Positions 32,173-38,527 of a stretch of 38,527 nucleotides of DNA are shown here, piece after piece. Both the position numbers and the translations under genes were made by a program. The first letter of the stretch is position 1; each line of letters starts with the position of its first letter. The DNA lies in the NCBI GenBank assembly GCA_018267515.1, contig JAFDYJ010000030.1, positions 1 through 38,527 of the forward strand. Reading direction: 5' to 3'. Under the pieces are notes generated by a model. The model saw only the letters and a list, made by a program, of their open reading frames with translations, made no database searches and was not told where the DNA came from. Source of the DNA: Bacteroidota bacterium. Its GTDB lineage: Bacteria > Bacteroidota > Bacteroidia > Chitinophagales > Chitinophagaceae.

Positions 32173-34065
32173 CTACCCTTCCACCGGTGCATCCATTTCC
32201 ACTTTCAGATTTTCAATAATGAACTCCTGCCGCTCCGGAGTATTCTTTCCCATATAGTATTCGAGTAATTGCTGAATATGATCGCCCTGCTCAAGGCGCA
32301 TTAATTGTTTCCGCATATCCGGGCCGATAAACTGGGCAAATTCATCCGGGCTTATTTCACCCAATCCTTTAAAACGGGTAATCTCCGGCTTACCGCCTAA
32401 CTTTTTAATGGCGGCTGCCTTCTCTGTTTCATCATAACAATAAATAGTTTCCTGTTTATTTCTGACCCTGAATAAAGGAGTTTCCAGCACATAAACTTTT
32501 CCATGTTTTACCAGGTCAGGAAAAAATTGTAAAAAGAAAGTCATTAATAACAAGCGGATATGCATGCCATCCACATCTGCATCTGTTGCAATCACAATAT
32601 TATTATACCGCAATCCTTCCATTCCTTCTTCAATATTCAAAGCATGCTGAAGTAAATTGAACTCTTCATTTTCATACACTACCTTTTTAGTAAGGCCAAA
32701 ACAGTTTAATGGCTTACCCCTCAGACTGAAAACGGCTTGTGTCTCTACATTCCGGGCTTTTGTGATAGATCCGCTGGCGCTGTCGCCCTCTGTAATAAAA
32801 ATAGTGCTCTCGTTTTGCAAGGCAATAAAGGCATCCTTGTTTTTAGAAGGTGCTTCCTCATTGAGATGAATCCTGCAATCTCTCAACTTCCGGTTATGCA
32901 GGTTTGCTTTTTTAGCTCTTTCATTTGCCAGCTTCTTAATACCGGATAATTCTTTCCGCTCCCGTTCACTCTGCTCAATTCTCTTTTTCAACTCATCCGA
33001 AAGAGAAGGGTTGCGATGCAGGTAATTATCTAATTCTTTTGATAAAAAATCACTTACAAACTGGCGCATACTCGGGCCATCCATATCCACATTTACGGAA
33101 CCTAATTTTGTTTTTGTCTGTGATTCAAAAACCGGCTCCACCACTTTTACAGAAATGGCGGCAACGATACCGGTACGGATATCGGAAGCATCATAATCTT
33201 TTTTATAAAAATCCCGGATTGTTTTTACATAGGCTTCCCGGAAGGCCTGCTGGTGTGTGCCCCCCTGGGTAGTATGCTGGCCATTTACAAAACTATAAAG
33301 GTCTTCGCCGTAATCGTTGTTATGTGTAATCGCTACTTCAATATCGTTTCCGGTAAGATGAATAATAGGATATCGGATTTCATCTGCATTGGTTTTACGT
33401 TCCAGCAGATCCAAAAGGCCATTCCGGCTGATAAAACTTCTGCCATTCAATATTATTTTCAAACCGGCATTCAGAAAGCAATAATTCCAAACCTGGTTTT
33501 CAATAAACTCAACCTGGAATTTAAAATTTTTAAACATGCTTTCATCCGGAATGAAAGTAACCATCGTTCCATCCGATTCTTTGGTTTTTTCCTGCTTGTA
33601 TTCTTTGATCAGGAATCCTTTTTCAAATTCTGCTGTCTTTTCTTTGCCTTCACGGAAAGCAGTTACTTTAAAATAATTGCTCAGGGCATTCACCGCTTTG
33701 GTACCCACACCATTCAGCCCCACTGATTTTTGAAAAACTTTACTGTCGAACTTAGCGCCGGTGTTTACCTTGCTTACGGCATCTACCACTTTACCCAACG
33801 GAATACCCCGCCCATAATCCCGTACAGAAACCTGTTTCCCTTCAATATTTATTTCAATGGTTTTTCCATATCCCATTGCAAATTCATCAATACAGTTGTC
33901 CACCACTTCTTTCAGCAAGACATATATACCATCATCAGGAGAAGAACCGTCGCCTAATTTTCCGATATACATACCGGGGCGCAGGCGAATATGTTCTTTC
34001 CAGTCGAGGGATTTTATACTCTCTTCATTATAATCAAAGAGAGGAGTATCTTTTTCTTTTGCCAT
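32173..34065 (-). CDS. parE: DNA topoisomerase IV subunit B
   Basis: A 630-residue ATPase subunit. GHKL motifs are [15 protein letters not shown] (Mg-ATP), DYGRGIPLG and [15 protein letters not shown]; the transducer has QTKTKLG, and the Toprim catalytic motifs are [10 protein letters not shown] and [11 protein letters not shown]. The [25 protein letters not shown] opening and the length fit ParE more than a longer GyrB. It partners the ParC encoded at 27217-29730. The promoter region carries a TATATTTG element and an overlapping palindrome. The start ATG (34065) is followed by [12 protein letters not shown] and has a short leader of about 78 nt. Confidence 0.93.
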   Translation of the reverse strand: MAKEKDTPLFDYNEESIKSLDWKEHIRLRPGMYIGKLGDGSSPDDGIYVLLKEVVDNCIDEFAMGYGKTIEINIEGKQVSVRDYGRGIPLGKVVDAVSKVNTGAKFDSKVFQKSVGLNGVGTKAVNALSNYFKVTAFREGKEKTAEFEKGFLIKEYKQEKTKESDGTMVTFIPDESMFKNFKFQVEFIENQVWNYCFLNAGLKIILNGRSFISRNGLLDLLERKTNADEIRYPIIHLTGNDIEVAITHNNDYGEDLYSFVNGQHTTQGGTHQQAFREAYVKTIRDFYKKDYDASDIRTGIVAAISVKVVEPVFESQTKTKLGSVNVDMDGPSMRQFVSDFLSKELDNYLHRNPSLSDELKKRIEQSERERKELSGIKKLANERAKKANLHNRKLRDCRIHLNEEAPSKNKDAFIALQNESTIFITEGDSASGSITKARNVETQAVFSLRGKPLNCFGLTKKVVYENEEFNLLQHALNIEEGMEGLRYNNIVIATDADVDGMHIRLLLMTFFLQFFPDLVKHGKVYVLETPLFRVRNKQETIYCYDETEKAAAIKKLGGKPEITRFKGLGEISPDEFAQFIGPDMRKQLMRLEQGDHIQQLLEYYMGKNTPERQEFIIENLKVEMDAPVEG

Positions 34066-34150
34066 GGTAATAGGTACGTTCTATTAATTTGAAATTCGTT
34101 GTTTTTCTGATAGTTATCGGTTACTGTAAACTTTGTATTAGCCGTTCGGG

Positions 34151-34188
34151 CAAATATACCAAATCAGGATTTGCAAACCTGATTTGGA
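34151..34188 (-). promoter_or_regulatory. parE promoter with an overlapping 10-bp palindrome
   Basis: The minus strand reads TATATTTG at 34158-34151, an exact TAnnTTTG element. Immediately upstream is a perfect inverted repeat, CCAAATCAGG (34159-34168) with CCTGATTTGG (34178-34187), loop ATTTGCAAA. On the minus strand the loop contains a TTTG that could be the -33 box, though 15 nt is short spacing. The palindrome may be an operator or the terminator of the upstream reductase gene (80 nt after its stop). Confidence 0.5.
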
Positions 34189-34267
34189 ATTATTAACAGA
34201 TGGGGAAAAAACATTTTTATTCAGGAAAAAATTTTGTAAAAAATGATACCTGTTAATAGGAAATAAA

Positions 34268-35248
34268 TTAAGAATGTCCAAGTACCCGATGCGGTTGGTA
34301 TAATTCTTCCAATTGTTGAATTTCTTCATCTGAAAGTTGAACTGACAAGGCTGCAATTGCATCTTCCAGGTGACCTGGTTTGCTGGCTCCAATGATGGGG
34401 GAAGTAATAAATTTTTTGCTCAGCACCCATGCCAATGCAACCTGTGCATCCGGTATCCCTTTTTGGGATGCTACAGATGAAAGTCGTTTTACCAGTTCAA
34501 AATCCTGGTCTGAGCTGTATAATTTTTTTCCAAAATCATCAGTCTTTGCCCTCAGGGTTTCATTTCGTTCTTTGCTTCGTTTGCCTGTCAATAATCCACG
34601 GGCCAACGGCGACCAGGGGATAATTGCAATTTTTTGGTCTTCACACAGGGGAATCATTTCTCTTTCTTCTTCCCGGTACAATAAATTATAATGAGGTTGC
34701 ATAGAAACGAATCTTGCCCATCCATGCAGGTCCGATGTATAAAGCGCTTTTGAAAATTGCCAGCTATACATGGAAGAGGCGCCGATATAAAGCGCTTTCC
34801 CGGATCTCACAATATCATTGAGGGCTTCTAATGTTTCTTCAATGGGAGTTAAATAATCCCAGCGATGAATCTGGTACAGATCCACATAATCTGTTTTCAA
34901 TCTTTTCAAGCTTGCATTTATTGACTGCATTATGTGCTTTCGTGAAAGACCGCCGTCGTTGGGAGTAGTGCTCATCGGACTGAATACTTTTGTCGCAATA
35001 ATCACTTCTTCCCTACGGGCAAAATCTTTTAAAGCCTTTCCTAAAATTTCCTCACTGGCACCATAAGAATAAATATTTGCCGAATCAAAAAAATTAATTC
35101 CCAGCTCCAGCGCTTTCTTAATAAACGGCCGGCTATCTTCTTCACTCAATGCCCAGGGCCTGCTTTCTTTATGCGTACCATAAGTCATAGTGCCAAGGCA
35201 TAGCCGGGAAACTTTCATACCTGTATTTCCTAATCGTACATAATCCAT
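34268..35248 (-). CDS. Aldo/keto reductase
   Basis: A 326-residue NADPH-dependent reductase. The catalytic tetrad is Asp55 (FFDSANIYSYG), Tyr60, Lys87 (IATKVF) and His128 (YQIHRWD). The GASKPGHLEDAI segment near residue 290 is the cofactor-binding loop. It resembles the YajO/YghZ/Gcy-type group, and substrates of this type are broad (aldehydes, keto sugars). It lies alone between parE and tRNA-Lys on the minus strand and has no clear TAnnTTTG upstream. Confidence 0.93.
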   Translation of the reverse strand: MDYVRLGNTGMKVSRLCLGTMTYGTHKESRPWALSEEDSRPFIKKALELGINFFDSANIYSYGASEEILGKALKDFARREEVIIATKVFSPMSTTPNDGGLSRKHIMQSINASLKRLKTDYVDLYQIHRWDYLTPIEETLEALNDIVRSGKALYIGASSMYSWQFSKALYTSDLHGWARFVSMQPHYNLLYREEEREMIPLCEDQKIAIIPWSPLARGLLTGKRSKERNETLRAKTDDFGKKLYSSDQDFELVKRLSSVASQKGIPDAQVALAWVLSKKFITSPIIGASKPGHLEDAIAALSVQLSDEEIQQLEELYQPHRVLGHS

Positions 35249-35295
35249 ATTTCCTGATTTTACATTGCAGTTAATTCCGGGTCTTTAACGAAGAG

Positions 35296-35368
35296 TGACC
35301 CCGCAGGGACTCGAACCCTGGACCTACTGATTAAGAGTCAGTAGCTCTACCAGCTGAGCTACGGAGTC
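35296..35368 (-). tRNA. tRNA-Lys (anticodon CTT)
   Basis: 73 nt on the minus strand beginning GACTCCGTAGCTCAG. The acceptor stem GACTCCG pairs with CGGGGTC (one T-G pair), the anticodon arm is ACTGA / CTCTTAA / TCAGT (anticodon CTT, reads AAG), and the T arm is CAGGG / TTCGAGT / CCCTG. The discriminator is A; CCA is not encoded. Confidence 0.95.
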
Positions 35369-35374
35369 ATGTCG

Positions 35375-35410
35375 TAAAGGTATTTTATTTTTATTGAGAG
35401 TTTTTTCAAA
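35375..35410 (-). promoter_or_regulatory. Predicted promoter of tRNA-Lys
   Basis: On the minus strand TTTG (35410-35407) is followed after 24 nt by TACCTTTA (35382-35375), one base off TAnnTTTG. Transcription would begin within a few bases of the tRNA 5' end. Confidence 0.4.
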
Positions 35411-35862
35411 CTATTTTAAAAGTGAATTCATGTAAAAGGGAAAGAGATTATAGAAAAATATCTATTAAGACTAACTAAAGGCACACCCACTTGCTTCTTC
35501 AACATTGAATGAAATAATATGAATTTTTGCTAATACAAAATGGCGGTTTTTAGGTAATAAAATCGTCTTTTAGAATTAAAAACATGAAAATCAAAGCAGT
35601 AAGAAGACCTAAAATTCATGTTTGTATATAGAACATAAGAGTTTCATCTTCATGCATTAATACAACATGAAAAAGTATTTATTTTATTTAGTAAAAGTCT
35701 TTGGAACTCTCCGCTCAAAACCATTAAATTTGGTAACTGCTCCTGACCCATTTTATTTCTGTTTCAAAACCAAATTTTATTTAAGACTCATTAATTCCAG
35801 TATTACTGATTAACTCAGTGCTGAATTATTATAACATGTTTAATCTTTTTAGGATTTATAAA
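35411..35862. other. AT-rich intergenic stretch without a recognisable gene
   Basis: About 450 bp between the tRNA promoter and the small acidic-protein gene. The longest start-to-stop reading on the plus strand is 48 codons (35667-35813), which shows no domain. I see no strong hairpin, no T-rich terminator and no full TAnnTTTG motif; TAATCTTT near 35841 is partial. It probably holds the promoter of the small protein. Confidence 0.6.
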
Positions 35863-35870
35863 AAGGAGGG
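35863..35870 (+). promoter_or_regulatory. Strong Shine-Dalgarno sequence (AAGGAGGG)
   Basis: AAGGAGGG ends 3 nt before the ATG at 35874. Nearly all other genes of the window lack such a site, so this one stands out and fixes the start. Confidence 0.7.
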
Positions 35871-35873
35871 TTT

Positions 35874-36143
35874 ATGTACACGTATGATTTGCTGGAAAGC
35901 GGCTGTTATTACCTGGTGAAAGAAAAAGAAGATTCTGCCATTACACTTATTAAAGTGGCCGTTGAGTCAGATCACTGTCTTTTCATTCAGCGTTTTGATG
36001 ATCCGACGGAAACGGAATGGAAATTGAAAAAAGACTCATTGTTTGACATCATCGAATGTCTTTCCGATGAAGCAGTGAAAGCATGGGAAGAGCAGTATAA
36101 AAGTAACCAGGATGCCTATTATGAAGATGATGAAGACGATTAA
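35874..36143 (+). CDS. Small acidic hypothetical protein
   Basis: An 89-residue protein, not assigned to a family I know. It starts MYTYDLLESGCYYLVKEKEDS, has two cysteines in the first half (Cys12, and the one in SDHCLFIQRFDD), and ends in a strongly acidic tail (YYEDDEDD). Predicted strands in the first 45 residues (ITLIKVAVESDHCLFIQRF) and a helix afterwards (DIIECLSDEAVKAWEEQYKSN) suggest a small folded domain. No signal peptide. The strong ribosome binding site and a strong terminator (36183-36217) point to a monocistronic, well-expressed gene. It could be a regulator or a binding partner of a basic molecule; this is a guess. Confidence 0.75.
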   Translation: MYTYDLLESGCYYLVKEKEDSAITLIKVAVESDHCLFIQRFDDPTETEWKLKKDSLFDIIECLSDEAVKAWEEQYKSNQDAYYEDDEDD

Positions 36144-36182
36144 GAAGCACCAGGCATTACAGTCAAAAGGACAATAAAATTA

Positions 36183-36217
36183 AAATGGCTTCCGAAACCG
36201 GAAGCCATTTCTTTTTT
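36183..36217 (+). terminator. Strong bidirectional rho-independent terminator
   Basis: AAATGGCTTCC (36183-36193) pairs with GGAAGCCATTT (36200-36210), with a further G-C pair and an AAAC loop, then CTTTTTT. On the other strand the stem is followed by TAATTTTATT, so it can also end the leftward lipoprotein transcript (stop at 36230). Confidence 0.85.
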
Positions 36218-36229
36218 ATGGAAGGTAGA

Positions 36230-37864
36230 TTAGTAAACAACGGATCGGCGCAACTCAAGTGTGCCGGTAATGGCATTGGATGGATTATAAACTTCTTCAA
36301 GTACAAGACCCACATTCCTTGCATAATAAAAAAGAACATACCCCAATGCAGGTGTTAAGGATGTCCAGGTGGAACCATTGTATTGCTCCAGTTCCTGTTT
36401 TACCACGAGAACATTCTGATAGGTTTTATTTCCTGTTGAAGTGGCAACCACTTTTGATATATCCCTTGGAGAATTCAGGGTAAAACGGATACGGACAGTA
36501 AAAGGATTTCCGGATACTGTGCCCGAAAATTGATCAGATACCCATGAACTGTTAGCCGTTGTATCTTTCAGAAATATATATTCACCCCATATCGGGTTGT
36601 CGAAGCCGAAATAACTGATGTCTTCATAAACGTAATAATTAGTTGCACTCCTCCTGTAAAAACCAAATGTATCGGTGACGGAACCATCAGTGGCCATAAA
36701 GGTATTATACGTATTTCCTAAAGCGGAACGAGTATAAGAAATAACATTTAGCAACAACGAGTCGTTGGCACTGTTATTATTCTCATAACTCCAGTTACTG
36801 TTGATAGTCCTTGGGAAATAATCAATATCCTTAACCTCAATATTGAAATTGCAGTTGCTGCTTCCGAAAGTTACAGTAAATACAGATGTGCCTGTTGATT
36901 GAGGAGCTCCTACTCCAGTCAGGGTCACGGTTTGATTACCGGTACTGTTAAAAACACCGGAACCTGAGAAGTTGAATCCATTTACTGTATTTGTTGTTAT
37001 GTTATAAGCGCCGGCAGTAGTTACATTTACCTGCAGCATCACCGTATCGGCAGCACCTAATGTTGTAAAAACAACAAATAGTCCATTGACTACAGCAGAC
37101 CCACATGAAATAGTTCCAATAGCCGGGCTGGTAACATTCACCTGGAAATTGCAGGAACCAGAACCTGCTGTGATAGGAACCGTATTACTGCCTGCTGTCG
37201 TTGGAGTACCGGATCCGTTAAGAGTCACTGCCTGAACTCCGGTTGTGCTGAAAGCTCCGCTTCCGGAGAATGTCATTCCCTGGAAGCTGGTGCTGATATT
37301 ATAAGTGCCTATTGCAGTTACATTCACAGTGATTGTTGCGGTATTGTTCATGTCAAGAGCTACGCCGGTCGCATAGGTTCCATTTACAATGGCACCTGTA
37401 CAATTTCCCGGTGAACCGGCCAGTGTAAAGACGGCAGCACCTGTACCTGCCGGCAGAACATTCACCGGAACACTGCAGGCTGAAGTTCCGTAACGGATTA
37501 CGAAATTATTGATGCCACTTGCAAGCGGATTCCCATTTCCTTTAAGTGTCACCTGCGTGATTCCCAATTTTGAAAAAACTCCGGTTGCTTTGAAATAATA
37601 TCCATTCAATGTATCAGAAGTTATCGTATAGGAACCTGATTTCGTTACATTCACAGATACCTGAATGAAATTTGAATCAGGTACTAATACTGTACCGGCT
37701 ATAAAAGCTCCACCAACGGTTTCCGGAAGGCAATTGCCACTGCCATCATCTTGTAAAGAGCCTTCTGCCGGATTATTGCTGTTTTCCAGGCTGAATTCTT
37801 TCTGACATGAATAAATAAGAACAAGGGAACCAAGAACCAGAAAATAGGATAATAGTTTTTTCAT
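36230..37864 (-). CDS. Surface lipoprotein with three repeated domains
   Basis: A 544-residue lipoprotein: the signal peptide ends in the lipobox L-I-Y-S-C with Cys20. Three similar domains follow, at about residues 45-137, 155-245 and 254-344 (period ~105). Each begins with a Cys, has the pattern G-x-x-V-x-VNVT-x-x-G-x-Y-x-I-x-T, then FSGSGxFSxTGxQxVTLxGxGxP, and ends in a C-N-F-x-V-x-V strand; the paired cysteines per domain may form disulfides. A unique C-terminal domain (~345-544) contains FPRTINSNWSYEN and repeated Tyr/Phe strands. It is probably anchored on the cell surface or in the periplasm. The function is unknown; the beta-rich repeats resemble adhesin-type folds. Confidence 0.82.
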   Translation of the reverse strand: MKKLLSYFLVLGSLVLIYSCQKEFSLENSNNPAEGSLQDDGSGNCLPETVGGAFIAGTVLVPDSNFIQVSVNVTKSGSYTITSDTLNGYYFKATGVFSKLGITQVTLKGNGNPLASGINNFVIRYGTSACSVPVNVLPAGTGAAVFTLAGSPGNCTGAIVNGTYATGVALDMNNTATITVNVTAIGTYNISTSFQGMTFSGSGAFSTTGVQAVTLNGSGTPTTAGSNTVPITAGSGSCNFQVNVTSPAIGTISCGSAVVNGLFVVFTTLGAADTVMLQVNVTTAGAYNITTNTVNGFNFSGSGVFNSTGNQTVTLTGVGAPQSTGTSVFTVTFGSSNCNFNIEVKDIDYFPRTINSNWSYENNNSANDSLLLNVISYTRSALGNTYNTFMATDGSVTDTFGFYRRSATNYYVYEDISYFGFDNPIWGEYIFLKDTTANSSWVSDQFSGTVSGNPFTVRIRFTLNSPRDISKVVATSTGNKTYQNVLVVKQELEQYNGSTWTSLTPALGYVLFYYARNVGLVLEEVYNPSNAITGTLELRRSVVY

Positions 37865-38350
37865 AAAAGGAGAATTAACTTTCGTAAAAAATATAACTCA
37901 TCTATCGGGTGTTTCTACATGGGTTTATAAGCTTCTGCCAAATAACTCTTGCAATAGAAATCAATACAGGTAATTCAATAGGGATGCAGAAAAGTCAAAG
38001 GGAATTTATTGACATTGCAAATATTAACCAAAATCCTGCCCGAAGTACAAAAAATTTAAACCAAATATCCACGTATGTGCAAAAAAAATGATTGTAGCAA
38101 CGATGAATTCCTGGTATGATGAAAATGAACCTTAGGTTAATAACGAAATCACCGGGCATCTATTTCATTTGATCCGGTAAATAAAAATCAAAGTTGCCGG
38201 GAGATTAAATCCAAATTAAGGGACACTGTTTTTTTGTTCGGCAGATCATTTGAAAAACTTCCGGTCGGGAGCTCCTGATGACAGGGTATGCAATAAATGA
38301 GGACATATTCATTAGCTCATTTGTATTCGGCCTACAAGATACATAGAATA
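37865..38350. other. Non-coding stretch upstream of the lipoprotein gene
   Basis: No gene is supported here. The only open frame is 60 codons starting with GTG (37909-38091), with no recognisable domain. It is AT-rich up to about 38200; the leader of the leftward lipoprotein gene must lie next to 37865, but no TAnnTTTG was seen. Confidence 0.55.
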
Positions 38351-38353
38351 GTT

Positions 38354-38485
38354 GCGGTTCGTGTATTGCCGAAAGCGGGGTTTTTCAGCACTAAAGTTCA
38401 ATCGAAGAACAGAAGTTGAACCTTGCACAAATGTCCAATCGAAGCCGTTCAGCTCCGCTTTTGACAATACCTTGTTAGCGGTTCG
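38354..38485. repeat. Long imperfect stem-loop with internal direct repeats (cassette-like element)
   Basis: GTATTGCCGAAAGCGG (38363-38378) is the reverse complement of CCGCTTTTGACAATAC (38455-38470) at 14 of 16 positions, and wobble pairs extend the stem to about 20 bp. GCGGTTCG occurs on both outer sides (38354-38361 and 38478-38485) in direct orientation. Inside the loop GTTCAATCGAAG (38396-38407) and GTCCAATCGAAG (38433-38444) are direct repeats (11/12). The stretch is GC-richer than its surroundings and continues towards the window edge. The 67-codon frame on the minus strand is probably incidental. Confidence 0.6.
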
Positions 38486-38527
38486 CCCAAATTGATTTTG
38501 TTGTTTGTAATTCATTTAGCTTGTTCG

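Noticed and set aside
34138-34392. 84-codon minus-strand ORF overlapping the 3' end of the aldo/keto reductase gene
   Set aside because: Out-of-frame shadow of the reductase that continues into the parE upstream region; no independent support.
35667-35813. 48-codon ORF starting MKKYLFYLVKVFG in the gap after tRNA-Lys
   Set aside because: The hydrophobic start looks like a signal peptide, but the rest has no family features and composition matches non-coding DNA.
37909-38091. 60-codon ORF with GTG start upstream of the lipoprotein gene
   Set aside because: No ribosome binding site or homologous features; likely random.
38312-38515. 67-codon minus-strand ORF at the right edge
   Set aside because: It runs through the folded repeat and its codons follow the repeat structure; no domain is recognisable.

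Overview
The window looks like a chromosomal segment of a Bacteroidota member, most likely Chitinophagia/Chitinophagaceae. The reasons are families largely confined to that phylum (GLPGLI protein, DUF2851, DUF2520, DUF1835, outer-membrane barrel of the TonB-receptor type), genes that mostly lack a Shine-Dalgarno sequence, several TAnnTTTG (-7) promoter motifs just upstream of genes, AT-rich intergenic DNA, and Sec signal peptides ending in SxAQ/SFSQ. The species cannot be read from the sequence.

Layout. 1-2848 (+): the 3' part of an outer-membrane beta-barrel gene plus a GLPGLI-family gene. 2860-10343 (-): a five-gene carbohydrate block (exported GH13 amylase, SLC45-type MFS permease, glgC, glgA, FucP/GluP-type MFS permease), with a divergent ROK glucokinase at 10472-11470 (+). 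Together these could cleave maltodextrin, import sugar, phosphorylate glucose and store it as glycogen; no branching enzyme or phosphorylase is present here. 11451-14211 (-): outer-membrane protein, lipA and a phosphodiester glycosidase, the last two coupled by ATGA. 14263-17309 (+): OsmC, an alpha/beta hydrolase and an exported M20 amidohydrolase. 17381-22404 (-): DUF2851, maf, UbiA-type prenyltransferase, kdsC, iscX, a 2Fe-2S ferredoxin and a DUF2520 protein. 22420-27214 (+): alpha/beta hydrolase, topA and a methyltransferase, with a dense cluster of hairpins (26120-26400) between the last two. 27217-34065 (-): parE, a four-helix-bundle gene bracketed by 25-bp inverted repeats, methyltransferase, DUF1835, DUF4260 and parC. 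34268-38527: aldo/keto reductase, tRNA-Lys(CTT), a small acidic protein with an unusually strong ribosome binding site, a bidirectional terminator, a repeat-containing lipoprotein, and a GC-richer folded repeat running to the window edge.

Most of the window is ordinary housekeeping and storage metabolism. The parts that gene annotation does not explain are the non-coding structures: the multi-hairpin cluster after topA, the inverted-repeat-bracketed four-helix-bundle cassette between parE and the parC group, related AT-rich repeat words near maf and inside a signal-peptide coding region, the palindrome overlapping the parE promoter, and the long imperfect stem near the right edge. I found no CRISPR array, prophage, transposase, or recognisable defence system.
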